A stretch of 64,000 nucleotides of DNA from Iamia majanohamensis (GTDB lineage: Bacteria > Actinomycetota > Acidimicrobiia > Acidimicrobiales > Iamiaceae): the NCBI RefSeq assembly GCF_028532485.1, contig NZ_CP116942.1:3038001-3102000 (forward strand), read 5' to 3'. Shown one piece after another: positions 26,953-35,583 of this stretch. Position 1 is the first letter of the stretch; every line of letters starts with the position of its first letter. A program made the position numbers and the translations under genes. The notes below the pieces were generated by a model. It was given only the letters and a program-made list of their open reading frames with translations. It did not search any database and was not told where the DNA came from.

Positions 26953-27984
26953 TCAGCGGAAGCGGCGGTGGCGGGTGAGGGCGGCCGCGGCGAGCAGGCC
27001 GAGGCCCCCGGCCAGCACGACGTAGAGGCCGACCCCGGCGGTGGCGTCGAGTTCGTCGACCCCGCCCACGTCGACCAGGTCGAAGGCGCCGAGGGCCACG
27101 GCCACCACCCCGGCCCCGCCCAGCAGGACCCGCAGCACCAGCGACCGGGCCCCGCCCACCACCAGGGCGGCGGCCACGGTGGCGACGGCCGCCACCCCGG
27201 CCAGCACCTTGGCGTCGGTGCTCGCGGCCCAGCCGGAGACGGACTCGCCCGCCACCTCCAGCCACGGGAGGGCGATGCCGGCGACGAGGAGGACGGCGCC
27301 GACCACGCCGAGGAGGCCGCCGGGCACGTTGCTCCGGTCGTCGAGGGTCGGTGCCCCGGGGACCCCGAGGGTCCCGGCCGACGCAGGGGCGGCGACCGGG
27401 CCCGGGGGCCCGGGCGCGGCCGGCGCCGGGTCGCTCCCCCACGCGCCGGGGGCCACCGTGGTCGGCTCCGCAGCCAGCCGGCCGGGGGCGACGGCGGTGG
27501 GGTCGTCCTCGAGGCCCGGCGGGGCCGGTGCCGCGGCGGTGGGCTCCTCGGGGTCGGCCGCCGGCACCGGCGGCGTCGGCCCCACCCGCCGTCGGCTCGG
27601 GGGCGCGACCGACGTCGACGGTGGGCTCGACGTCGGGCGGGGCGGCGACGGTGGGCTCGTCGTCGGGCGACGTCGGCCCCGCTCCCCCGGGCCCGGGCGC
27701 GGCGGGCCCGGCCGGGTCGGGGTCGGTCGGGGACGCGGGGTCCGGCGACGGCGGCCGGTCGGCCGCAGTCGGTGCCGCGGTCGGCGGGGGCTCGCCGCCG
27801 GCGGCGGCGCGGCGCCGGGGGCACCGCCCGCGCGCGGGGGCGGGGCCGCCACCCGGATGGAGCTGCCGTCGGCGGAGGGGGCCACCGGCCCGGCGTCGGA
27901 GGGGATGGCCGTGCGGCAGCGGGGGCACAGCGTCTGGTGGGCGGCCACCTCGAGCCCGCACGACGGGCAGCTGCGTTCAGGCAC
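26953..27984 (-). CDS. Zinc-ribbon membrane protein with Pro/Ala/Thr linker; middle segment probably read out of frame
   Basis: 343 aa as an open frame. N-terminus: CPSCGLEVAAHQTLCPRC, a two-CxxC zinc ribbon. C-terminus: about four TM helices (GGLLGVVGAVLLVAGIALPWLEVAG, VLAGVAAVATVAAALVVGG, VLRVLLGGAGVVAVALGAF, VGLYVVLAGGLGLLAAAALTRHR). The linker between about 63 and 145 is Arg/Pro-rich in this frame. In the next frame the same DNA reads DDEPTVAAPPDVEPTVDVGRAPEPTAGG, which continues the EEPTAAAPAP ... AEPTTVAPG style found further on in the open frame. This indicates a one-base loss near 27795-27805 and a one-base gain near 27555-27575 that cancel out. Function unknown; such proteins are envelope-associated sensors. 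Confidence 0.7.
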   Translation of the reverse strand: MPERSCPSCGLEVAAHQTLCPRCRTAIPSDAGPVAPSADGSSIRVAAPPPRAGGAPGAAPPPAASPRRPRHRLRPTGRRRRTPRPRPTPTRPGPPRPGPGERGRRRPTTSPPSPPRPTSSPPSTSVAPPSRRRVGPTPPVPAADPEEPTAAAPAPPGLEDDPTAVAPGRLAAEPTTVAPGAWGSDPAPAAPGPPGPVAAPASAGTLGVPGAPTLDDRSNVPGGLLGVVGAVLLVAGIALPWLEVAGESVSGWAASTDAKVLAGVAAVATVAAALVVGGARSLVLRVLLGGAGVVAVALGAFDLVDVGGVDELDATAGVGLYVVLAGGLGLLAAAALTRHRRFR

Positions 27985-28073
27985 GGATCACCTCCATCGG
28001 CGGGCGGGCGGACCCAGTCTCCCCGCCCGGTGGGGCCCGGCCCACACCGTGGGGTGGGGGACCCCGCCCGTGG

Positions 28074-31037
28074 TCAGGTCTCGGGCGCGAACCCCTGGCG
28101 GATGGTGTTCTCGCTGCTGGCCCGCGGGTTCATCATCCGGAGCAGGTGGTCGGGCCCGCCGGCCTTCGACCCCACGCCGGAGAGGCCGTGGCCGCCGAAG
28201 GGGTGGCGCCCGACGACCGCACCGGTGATGTCGCGGTTGATGTAGACGTTCCCGGCGCGCAGCTCGTCGCGGGCGCGGGCCGCGTGCGACGGCGAGCGGG
28301 TGCAGATGCCGGCGGTGAGGGCGAAGTCGGTGTCGTTGGCCAGGGCCAGGGCCTCGTCGAGGTCGGCGGCCCGGAACACCGACAGCACCGGGCCGAAGTG
28401 CTCGTCGCGGGCCAGCGGGGAGGCCGGGTCGACCTCGGTGACCACCGTGGGCCCCACGTAGAAGCCGTCGCCGGGGACGTCGTCGCGGGCCAGGGCCACG
28501 GTGCCGTGGCGACCGGCCCCGGCGACCACCTCCCGCAGGCGGGCCTGGGCCTCGGCCTCGATCACGGGGCCGACCTGGGTCCCCATCTCCTGGGCCGGTC
28601 CGACGGCCAGCTCGCGCACGGCGTCGACCAGCCGCGGCACCACCGCGTCCCACACGCGGTCGAGCACGATCAGCCGAGAGAGGGCCGAGCACTTCTGGCC
28701 CGAGTAGCCGAAGGCCGAGCGCACCGCGATGGGCACCGCCTGGTCGGGATCGGCGTCGGCGTCGACGACGAGGGCGTTCTTGCCCCCCATCTCGGCGATG
28801 ACCCGCTTGACGTGGCGCTGGCCGGGACGGTGCACCGCGGCGGCGGCGTTCAGGGCCAGGCCGACCTCCTGGGACCCGGTGAAGGCCACCACGGCGACGT
28901 CGGGGTGCTCGACCAGGCGGGCCCCGACCTCCTCGCCCCGACCCGGGAGGAAGCCGAGCACGCCGTCGGGCAGCCCGGCGGCGGCGAAGGCCTCGACCAC
29001 GGCCAGGGCCACCCCGGGGGTCTGCTCGGCCGGCTTCAGGACGGCGGGGTTGCCGGCGGCGATGGCGGCTGCGGTCATGCCGCACGGGATGGCCAGGGGG
29101 AAGTTCCACGGGGCGATGACGGCGGTGACGCCGGCTCCCTCGTAGGTGAGCACGTCGTGCTCGCCGGGGGGCGACTCGACCTCGCCGCCGGCGGCCAGGC
29201 GCCGGGCCTCCCGGCCGTAGTACTCGCAGAAGTCGATGGCCTCGCACACGTCGGCGTCGGCCTGGTCCCAGGGCTTGGCCGCCTCGTGCACCTCCCGGGC
29301 GGCCAGAGCGTCGCGGTGGGCCCGCATCCACGCCGCGGCCCGGAAGAGGACGGCGGCCCGCTCGGGGGCCGGGGTGCGGCGCCAGCGCTCGGCCACCTCG
29401 GCGGCGGCCGCGACCGCGGCGTCGGCCTCGGACGCCCCGCACGAGGCCGAGCGGGCCACGACCCGGTCCGGCCGTCCGGGGTCGACGGAGTCGATGGTCC
29501 GGGCGGTGGTGACGGCCTCGCCGCCGATGAGGGCGGGCACGTCCCGGACGGCGTCGCCGGCACCGTCCTCGACGGCGACCGCGAAGGCGGCCCGCACCGG
29601 TGCGCGGCGCCACTCGCGCAGGGGCTCGGCCCGGTGGGGAGCGGGGTCGTCGGGGTCGGTGTCGTCCCGGTGGGCCTCCTCCCTCTCCGGGAGGCGGTCG
29701 ATGTCGGGGGCGGCGATGAGCCGGTCGAGGTCGTGGCCGGCGTGGTGGTGGCGCACGAAGGATTCGTTGCTCGTGTTCTCGAGCAGGCGGCGCACGAGGT
29801 ACGCCATCCCCGGCACCAGCTCGCCGACCGGCGCGTAGAGCCGCAGGCGGTGGCCGAGGCGGGCGACCGCGTGCTGGAGCGGCTCGGCCATGCCGTGCAG
29901 CATCTGGATCTCGTAGCCGTCGTCGGGGATGCCCCGCTCCCGCGCGTACTCGACGGCGTAGGCGAGCGACCGGGGGTTGTGGCTGCCGAAGGCGGCCCGC
30001 ACCTCCCCGTGGTGGTCGTGGAGCAGCTGGGTGCACCGCTCGTAGCTGGCGTCGGTCTGGCGCTTCTCGGCGAACACCGGTGGGGGCCAGCCGGCCGCCG
30101 CCGAGAGGGTGGTCTCGGTGTCCCAGTAGGCGCCCTTGACCAGCCGGACGGTGAGGGGCCGGGCCCTGCGGGAGGACAGGGCGATCACGTCGGCGAGGTC
30201 CTGGCGCGCGTCGCGCAGGTAGGCCTGGATGACGACGCCGAGGTCCACCTGGTCGAGCTCGGGGTCGGTCGCCACCTCGCGGAGCAGGGCCAGGGTCAGG
30301 TCCTTGGCGTCGGCGTGCTCCATGTCGATGTGGACCGTGGCGCCCCGCTCCCCCGCCACCCGCAGCAGCGACCGCAGGCGGGACGAGGCCGCCTCGAGCC
30401 CCGCCTCGCAGGTGAGGGGCTCCAGGTGGGCGGCCAGGGCGGTGGGCTTGACGCTGACGTTGACCCGGGGGAGGGACCCGAGGTCGTCGGCCTCGAGCCG
30501 GAGGTCGTCGGTCCACCCCGGTGCGGCGTCGGCCAGGGCGTGGAGCACCTGGCGGACCCGCTCCTCGTAGCGATCGGCGTCGGCGGCCACCACGGTCTTC
30601 TCGCCGAGGAGGTCGACGGTGGTGGCGATGCCGGAGGCCCACAGGCGGGCGACGCCGTCGACCACCTCGTCGGTGGTGGAGCCGAGGATGAACTGCTCGG
30701 CCATCCGCCGGATGTTGCGCTCCGCGACCCGGGCCTCCAGGCGGTGGCCGAACGGGACGTGGTCGGCGGCCCCCATGCCCAGGCCGAGGGCCCGGGGGGC
30801 GCCCTCGCCACCCATGTACTCCTCGATGTGGCGGGCCACGTCGTCGTCGCCGTCGAGGGCGGGGAACACGTCGACGAAGCGGAACAGGCCGGCCTTGAAG
30901 GCGGGCTCGTCCATGGCCGACTCGAGCAGGCGCTCGCTCCACCACGACAGGTGGTACACCGACGAGCTCTCGTCGCCACCGGCCTCGGCGATGCGCCGGG
31001 CGGTGGCCGCCACCCTGCTCTCGAGGTCGTCGCCCAT
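28074..31037 (-). CDS. putA: Bifunctional proline dehydrogenase / L-glutamate gamma-semialdehyde dehydrogenase
   Basis: 987 aa, the size of the short PutA type without a DNA-binding domain. The PRODH barrel (about 70-470) has LLGEKTVVAADADRYEERV, VNVSVKPTAL, VHIDMEHADAKDLTLALLREV, VRLVKGAYWDTE, FGSHNPRSLAYAVEYARERGI and YAPVGELVPGMAYLVRRLLENTSNESF. The aldehyde dehydrogenase part (about 490-970) has VIAPWNFPLAIPCGM, FTGSQEVG, VIAEMGGKNALVVDADAD and the catalytic Cys783 in GYSGQKCSALSR. It oxidises proline to glutamate with FAD and NAD+, at the membrane or in the cytosol. ATG 31037 has TAGCGT 8 nt upstream. Monocistronic. Confidence 0.95.
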   Translation of the reverse strand: MGDDLESRVAATARRIAEAGGDESSSVYHLSWWSERLLESAMDEPAFKAGLFRFVDVFPALDGDDDVARHIEEYMGGEGAPRALGLGMGAADHVPFGHRLEARVAERNIRRMAEQFILGSTTDEVVDGVARLWASGIATTVDLLGEKTVVAADADRYEERVRQVLHALADAAPGWTDDLRLEADDLGSLPRVNVSVKPTALAAHLEPLTCEAGLEAASSRLRSLLRVAGERGATVHIDMEHADAKDLTLALLREVATDPELDQVDLGVVIQAYLRDARQDLADVIALSSRRARPLTVRLVKGAYWDTETTLSAAAGWPPPVFAEKRQTDASYERCTQLLHDHHGEVRAAFGSHNPRSLAYAVEYARERGIPDDGYEIQMLHGMAEPLQHAVARLGHRLRLYAPVGELVPGMAYLVRRLLENTSNESFVRHHHAGHDLDRLIAAPDIDRLPEREEAHRDDTDPDDPAPHRAEPLREWRRAPVRAAFAVAVEDGAGDAVRDVPALIGGEAVTTARTIDSVDPGRPDRVVARSASCGASEADAAVAAAAEVAERWRRTPAPERAAVLFRAAAWMRAHRDALAAREVHEAAKPWDQADADVCEAIDFCEYYGREARRLAAGGEVESPPGEHDVLTYEGAGVTAVIAPWNFPLAIPCGMTAAAIAAGNPAVLKPAEQTPGVALAVVEAFAAAGLPDGVLGFLPGRGEEVGARLVEHPDVAVVAFTGSQEVGLALNAAAAVHRPGQRHVKRVIAEMGGKNALVVDADADPDQAVPIAVRSAFGYSGQKCSALSRLIVLDRVWDAVVPRLVDAVRELAVGPAQEMGTQVGPVIEAEAQARLREVVAGAGRHGTVALARDDVPGDGFYVGPTVVTEVDPASPLARDEHFGPVLSVFRAADLDEALALANDTDFALTAGICTRSPSHAARARDELRAGNVYINRDITGAVVGRHPFGGHGLSGVGSKAGGPDHLLRMMNPRASSENTIRQGFAPET

Positions 31038-31045
31038 GGAGGGCC

Positions 31046-31051
31046 ACGCTA
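31046..31051 (-). promoter_or_regulatory. -10 hexamer TAGCGT, near-leaderless spacing
   Basis: Minus strand, 8 nt before ATG 31037 of putA. Confidence 0.45.
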
Positions 31052-31091
31052 CCCACGGCCCCCGGGGCCAACCCGGGGGGGCCGGGCTCCG

Positions 31092-31544
31092 TCAGGCCGG
31101 TCGGGGCAGCACCTCCACGCCGCCGACCATGCCGTAGTCCTCGTGGCGGGGCAGGTGGCAGACGGTGCGCAGCGAGGACGGGCGGTCGAACTCGTAGACG
31201 GTGGCACCGGTCTGGCCCGGCCCCAGCGAGACCTCCCCCGGCACCGGGGGGTGGGCGGGCTCGGTGCCGGTGGTGTGGCGGGTGTGGACCGACTCGGGCC
31301 CCACCACCAGCTCGTGGGCGATGGGGTCCTCGTTGCGCACCACGAAGCGCACCTGGGTGCCCTCCCAGACCCGGATGCGGGCCGGGTGGTAGCGGCTGTC
31401 GCGGATGGTGATGGTGACCGTCGTGGTGCCGGGGCCGAGGACGTCGCCGGCACCGTCCTCGTCCGACGCCGCCACCACGTAGCCACCGGCGGCGACGGCG
31501 ACGGCCACGACGAGGGCGGCGGCTGCGGTGGCGAGCGCCCTCAC
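31092..31544 (-). CDS. Exported cupredoxin-like copper protein
   Basis: 150 aa. An N-terminal hydrophobic signal or anchor (LATAAAALVVAVAVAAGGYVVA) is followed by a cupredoxin beta sandwich. All type 1 copper ligands can be assigned: His in DPIAHELVVG, then Cys, His and Met in TVCHLPRHEDYGM. Single-electron carrier or copper-binding protein outside the membrane. The GTG start overlaps the stop of the DUF2330 gene (GTGA), so the two are coupled. The length and ligand spacing fit plastocyanin/azurin-like domains; the redox partner is unknown. Confidence 0.8.
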   Translation of the reverse strand: MRALATAAAALVVAVAVAAGGYVVAASDEDGAGDVLGPGTTTVTITIRDSRYHPARIRVWEGTQVRFVVRNEDPIAHELVVGPESVHTRHTTGTEPAHPPVPGEVSLGPGQTGATVYEFDRPSSLRTVCHLPRHEDYGMVGGVEVLPRPA

Positions 31545-32641
31545 CGGTCGCCCTCGGTCGTCACCCGCACCGGGGTGGCCGTCATGACCCTCAGCACCGA
31601 GGCGGTGGCGACCACGGCCCCGGCGGCGAGGACGCCGGCCGCCAGCGGCCACCACGGGAGGCCCCGGCCCTCGGGTGCGGTCACCGCTGCGGCCTGGCGC
31701 GTCGGGACGCCGGCGTCCTCCACGCTCGGCGGTGTGTCCGCGTCGGTGGAGACGGCCAGGTCGTAGTCGAGGTCGCCGGCCTCGGCCTCCAGCGGCAGGT
31801 GGGTGAACCACATGTGCTCGGGGACCCAGTCCATGCCCTCGTCGGAGCGGAGGTCCGCGAGCAGCGGCGCGCCGGCGGCCTCGCTGCGGTCGAGCGAGAG
31901 GCCCTCGCCGCCGGCGAGGAGCTGGGGCTGGTCGTCGGTCAGGAGGAACACGTCGGCCTCCACCGTCTGGTCGGCGTCGAGGCCGAGGCCGAGGATCCGC
32001 AGCGGCACCCAGGGCTGGTCGGTGGGGATGGTCAGCATGATCGGCGTGCCGTCGCCCGCCTGCTGGCCGAGGGCGGCGGCGCGCCCGGCGTCGAAGCGGG
32101 CCGCCATGAACACGGGGCTGCGCTCGGCGTAGTGGCGCAGGACCTCGGGGCTGTCGGGGGTGAGGAGGAAGCCGTTGTCGGTGGCCCAGGCGCCCACCTC
32201 GTCGGCCCCGCCCCGCAGGATGGTGATGTCGAGGGCGTCGATCTCGACCTCGTCGAGCACCTCGACGCCGTCGGCCGCGCTCGCCGCGACCTGCTCCTCC
32301 GCGGCGGCGGGCGGCGCCACCTCCTGCTGGAGGCGCTGCAGGGTCCAGTCCCCGCCCCGCTCCACCTCGGTGGGGACGTCGGGCAGCGGGACGAGCGAGC
32401 CCACCTCCTCGCCCTCGCCGGTGAACTCGAAGGAGGTCACGTAGCGCTCGACGCCGTCGTGGTAGGCGGCGAGGGTGGTGGTGCGGACCAGGGCGATGGT
32501 GCCGTTCTCCCCCACCAGTCCGCCGCAGGCCAGGGCGGGGCCGGCGCCGAGGAGGACGGCCGCGCCGACCACCGCCAGCGCGGCGAGGGGCCGGGCCAGC
32601 CGGCGGTGACGGGTCGGCGGGCGGGGTCGGGTGCGACGCAT
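31541..32641 (-). CDS. DUF2330 domain exported membrane-anchored protein
   Basis: 366 aa. Signal peptide (LAALAVVGAAVLLGAGPALA) with the typical DUF2330 start CGGLVGENGTIALVRTTTLAAYHDGVERYVTSFEFTGEGEEVGSLVPLPDVPTEVERGGDW. A C-terminal TM helix (LPWWPLAAGVLAAGAVVATASVL) with a short basic tail follows, giving an outside-facing protein anchored at its C-terminus. Function of DUF2330 is unknown. GGAGG lies 5 nt before ATG 32641. Cotranslated with the cupredoxin downstream, which suggests a shared role in extracytoplasmic metal or redox chemistry. Confidence 0.85.
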   Translation of the reverse strand: MRRTRPRPPTRHRRLARPLAALAVVGAAVLLGAGPALACGGLVGENGTIALVRTTTLAAYHDGVERYVTSFEFTGEGEEVGSLVPLPDVPTEVERGGDWTLQRLQQEVAPPAAAEEQVAASAADGVEVLDEVEIDALDITILRGGADEVGAWATDNGFLLTPDSPEVLRHYAERSPVFMAARFDAGRAAALGQQAGDGTPIMLTIPTDQPWVPLRILGLGLDADQTVEADVFLLTDDQPQLLAGGEGLSLDRSEAAGAPLLADLRSDEGMDWVPEHMWFTHLPLEAEAGDLDYDLAVSTDADTPPSVEDAGVPTRQAAAVTAPEGRGLPWWPLAAGVLAAGAVVATASVLRVMTATPVRVTTEGDR

Positions 32642-32708
32642 GGGAGCCTCCGGGGTGGGTGGTGTCGGAGGGTCCGACGTCGGGGGCCCCGGTCTGGTTC
32701 CCGACGCC

Positions 32709-33068
32709 TCAGCAGGGGATCTGCGGGTGCCCGGGCACGCGCTCGCCGGGGCACGAGCGCTCCCGCTCCGCCGCTGCGGCCGCGGCCTCGGTGCGGCGCC
32801 TGTTCTCCCGGGTGACGGCGGCCTGGGCGTCGGCCAGGTCGCCCGCCAGGTTGCGGAGCTGGGTGGCCAGGTCGCCGTGCCGCTGGACCAGGGCCGGGGC
32901 GAACACGTCGAAGTCGTCGCGGTGGCCGCCGCGCCAGTCGCCCTCGACGGCGACCCGCGACGTGTCGAGCTGGAGGCCGGCGTCGTCGACCAGGCGGGCG
33001 ACCCGGCGCAGCTCGGCGATGGCGTCGGCCACCTCCGCGGCCGGGAACGGGACGAGGGCGGGGGCCAT
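32709..33068 (-). CDS. WXG-motif small helical protein (WXG100-like)
   Basis: 119 aa, almost fully alpha-helical. A central Trp45-Arg-Gly47 (EGDWRGGHRDDF) lies between two amphipathic helices (about 10-40 and 53-105), the helix-WXG-helix hairpin of ESAT-6-like secreted proteins. The length is close to the family's 100 residues with a short Cys-containing tail (ERSCPGERVPGHPQIPC). Its start is 105 bp from the divergent RTX/M91 gene, whose N-terminus is similarly helical. The two may form a type VII secretion substrate pair, although no EccC or other ESX component is in the window. ATG 33068 was chosen where the helix starts; the much longer upstream frame is antisense shadow. Confidence 0.6.
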   Translation of the reverse strand: MAPALVPFPAAEVADAIAELRRVARLVDDAGLQLDTSRVAVEGDWRGGHRDDFDVFAPALVQRHGDLATQLRNLAGDLADAQAAVTRENRRRTEAAAAAAERERSCPGERVPGHPQIPC

Positions 33069-33173
33069 CAGGGACGGTGGGATGAGAGGCAACGAGATGT
33101 GATGAGCCGACGTGTACCCCACCCCCCGGCCGGGGTAACCCCCGTGCACCGCCGCGCCTCCCCAGGACTCCCC

Positions 33174-34787
33174 GTGACCACCGCCTCCGCCCGCCCCGCC
33201 GACCTCGCCGCCTTCCGGCGCGACGTCGACGCCGCCCGCCGCCCCCTCGTGGGCGCCACCGCCGACCTGCGCACGGCCCTGGCCGCCGTCCGCACCGCCG
33301 ACGTCACCCGCTGGGTGGGCGCCATCGGTCGCCTCGAGGACCAGGTGGAGGCGCTGGAGGGCGAGGACGCCTGGATCGCCGGGTGGGTGGGCGACGTGGG
33401 CGAGGCGTTCCGCGCCGCCGACGGCGAGGGCGCCACCGTCACCACCACCGACGACCGCATCGCCGGCACCGTCCCCCGCGTGGGCGACGGTGAGGTCACC
33501 GTCCGCACCGTCGACGGCCAGACCGTCGTCGACACCGGCGACGGCGACGACGAGGTCACCGTCACCGAGCGCGACGGCCGGGTCGTGATCGACGTCGACG
33601 GGGTCGAGCACGTGGTCGACGGCGCCACCGGCATCACCATCCGCAGCGGGTCCGGCGACGACACCATCAGCCTCCCGTCCGACGTCAGCGTCCGCTTCGT
33701 GCTCGACGGCGGCGCCGACGACGACCGCATCCACGGCAGCGACGACCAGGACGACATCTTCGGCAGCACCGGCGACGACACCCTCGAGGCCGGCGACGGG
33801 GGCGACGTCGTCGACGGCGGCGACGGTCGCGACTACCTCGACGGCTCGTCGGGCTCGGACCTGCTCACCGGGGGCCGGGGCCACGACACGATCTACGGCG
33901 GCGACGGCCTCGACGACGTCCTCGGCGGCCAGGGCCGCGACCACCTCGACGGGGGCACCGGCACCGACACCGTGCTCGGGGGCCGCCACGACGACGTGGT
34001 GTCCGGGGGCGACGACGGCGACCGCCTGGGCGGCGGCGCCGGCGACGACGTGATCTACGGCGGCACGGGCCCCGACGAGGTGCTCGACCTGGCGGGTGAC
34101 GACACCGCCTACGTCCAGACCGACGACAGCCTGCTCGAGCAGGGGTTCCTCCACACCCGGCGGGTCACCGTCGACCTCTCGGACCTGCCCTCCGGCTCGG
34201 GCATCCGCATCGAGGGCTCCGACGAGTTCGTCCAGCGCGTCGAGGCCGACCTGGCCACCCTCGCCTCGTCCCCGGTGGGCCAGCAGATGCTGGCGGCCAT
34301 GGACGACATCCACGAGCAGACCAAGGCCATCGCGGCCGACTGGCCCGTCCTCGGGGGCATCGCCTACCAGGGCGACACGGTCGTGATCCGCGAGTACGAC
34401 GAGCCCAACGGGGGTGCCAGCTACCAGGACTACTGGCTGTGGCGCACCAACGAGATCTCCTACAACCCCAGTCACGACACGATGTACGGCAGCACCTTCG
34501 ACCCCGACGACGTGTCCTCCACCGTGAACTGGCGCGAGGTGCCGCCGGTGGTGATCCTCCAGCACGAGCTGGCCCACCAGTTCGACTACGGCTACGAGAC
34601 CAGCGCGCCGGGCACCTACGGCGGCGCCGACGACCCCGGCGTCCCCAACGACGAGCGGGAGGCGGTGGGCCTCCCGCTCGACGACGGCGACCTGGCCGAC
34701 GGCCACCCCTTCACCTACACCGAGAACGGCCTGCGCGAGGAGATGGGCCTGCCCCCGCGGGGCAGCTACGGGGACACCGCCCCGTGA
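33174..34787 (+). CDS. RTX-repeat protein with C-terminal M91-type zinc metallopeptidase domain
   Basis: 537 aa. Three parts are visible. Residues 1-85 are helical and end in WIAGWVGDVGEAFRAAD, as at the N-terminus of WXG/LXG-type effectors. Residues about 175-310 hold tandem GGxGxDxUx nonapeptides (e.g. GGDGRDYLDG, GGRGHDTIYG, GGAGDDVIYG), a calcium-binding beta roll. Residues about 330-537 carry His464-Glu465-x2-His468 (QHELAHQFDYG), then DEREAVGLPLDDGD and FTYTENGLREEMGLPPRGSYG, which match the M91 (NleD-like) metallopeptidase pattern. No Sec signal peptide. GTG 33174 has AGGA about 6 nt upstream. The stop overlaps a lipoprotein gene by 4 nt. Likely a secreted Ca2+-dependent protease effector. 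Confidence 0.8.
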   Translation: MTTASARPADLAAFRRDVDAARRPLVGATADLRTALAAVRTADVTRWVGAIGRLEDQVEALEGEDAWIAGWVGDVGEAFRAADGEGATVTTTDDRIAGTVPRVGDGEVTVRTVDGQTVVDTGDGDDEVTVTERDGRVVIDVDGVEHVVDGATGITIRSGSGDDTISLPSDVSVRFVLDGGADDDRIHGSDDQDDIFGSTGDDTLEAGDGGDVVDGGDGRDYLDGSSGSDLLTGGRGHDTIYGGDGLDDVLGGQGRDHLDGGTGTDTVLGGRHDDVVSGGDDGDRLGGGAGDDVIYGGTGPDEVLDLAGDDTAYVQTDDSLLEQGFLHTRRVTVDLSDLPSGSGIRIEGSDEFVQRVEADLATLASSPVGQQMLAAMDDIHEQTKAIAADWPVLGGIAYQGDTVVIREYDEPNGGASYQDYWLWRTNEISYNPSHDTMYGSTFDPDDVSSTVNWREVPPVVILQHELAHQFDYGYETSAPGTYGGADDPGVPNDEREAVGLPLDDGDLADGHPFTYTENGLREEMGLPPRGSYGDTAP

Positions 34788-35428
34788 GGGCGTCGGGCCG
34801 CGCCCGGGTCGCGCGGGCGGGCCTGGCCGTGGCCCTCGCCGCCGTGGCCTGCAGCGGTGGGTCCGCAGGCGACGGGGACCCGTCGCAGTCGGCGGAGGGG
34901 GTGACCCTCGAGCTCGACGCCGACGTCGAGGTGACCGACGACGCCATCGCCATCACCTACGCCGCCACCAACGAGGGCGAGGCGCCGATCGTGCTCCTGG
35001 ACCTGATGGAGGCCCCCGACGGCGAGGGCACCCGGCTGACCTCGGAGGGCTGGGCCGCGCTCGACGCCGGCGACGGCGTGGCCGAGATCGCCCAGCGGGC
35101 CCTGCCCCGGCCCGACGACGTGGCGCTGGCCGAGCAGCCGACGGTGGGCGGCACCGACCTGGCACCCGGCGCCTCCGCCGGGGGCGCGCTGCGCGTCCCC
35201 CTCCCGCTGGCCGACCGCGGCCCCTACGCCGCCGTCGGCCAGGAGGCCCCGTCGGACCCCGACCGGGTCCGGTTCTGCGTCGGCGCCCTGCCCACGGGCC
35301 CCGACGCCGAGGTGGAGGTCACCCGCCGGGACGGGCTCCCCGAGGGAGTGGACGCGCTGGCCAGCCACGTGGAGGCCTTCGCCTCGGCCCAGGCCGTGGT
35401 CTGCACCGAGCCGGTCGACCTGCCCTGA
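34784..35428 (+). CDS. Lipoprotein coupled to the RTX/M91 protease; candidate partner or immunity protein
   Basis: 214 aa. The signal GLAVALAAVACSGGSAG gives a lipobox with Cys near residue 23. The remainder is beta-rich (GVTLELDADVEVTDDAIAITYAATNEGEAPIVLLDLMEAPDG) and resembles an Ig-like or protease-inhibitor-like sandwich, but I do not recognise a named family. Its GTG overlaps the TGA of the protease gene, so the two proteins are made together. A membrane-anchored partner of a secreted protease could be an inhibitor, immunity protein or display anchor; this is inference only. Confidence 0.65.
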   Translation: MRASGRARVARAGLAVALAAVACSGGSAGDGDPSQSAEGVTLELDADVEVTDDAIAITYAATNEGEAPIVLLDLMEAPDGEGTRLTSEGWAALDAGDGVAEIAQRALPRPDDVALAEQPTVGGTDLAPGASAGGALRVPLPLADRGPYAAVGQEAPSDPDRVRFCVGALPTGPDAEVEVTRRDGLPEGVDALASHVEAFASAQAVVCTEPVDLP

Positions 35429-35460
35429 GCGCCCGGGCGGACCCGGGCCCCGGAGGTTGG

Positions 35461-35532
35461 AGGCGTCGGCGGGAATCGAACCCGCGTAGACGGATTTGCA
35501 GTCCGTTGCCTGAGCCACTCGGCCACGACGCC
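35461..35532 (-). tRNA. tRNA-Cys: tRNA-Cys (anticodon GCA)
   Basis: On the minus strand the acceptor stem GGCGTCG pairs with CGACGCC and ends with discriminator T. The anticodon stem-loop ACGGA-CTGCAAA-TCCGT shows anticodon GCA. The T arm GCGGG-TTCGATT-CCCGC is perfect. CCA is not encoded. Confidence 0.93.
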
Positions 35533-35583
35533 AGGGGAGGTGACCCTAGTCGGCGACCCCGGGACCTCCCACGGTGGGGTGGC

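Noticed and set aside
27351..31766. A 1,471-codon open frame on the plus strand
   Set aside because: Antisense shadow of putA, the cupredoxin and the zinc-ribbon gene; no motifs, His/Gly/Val-rich composition typical of GC-rich antisense frames.
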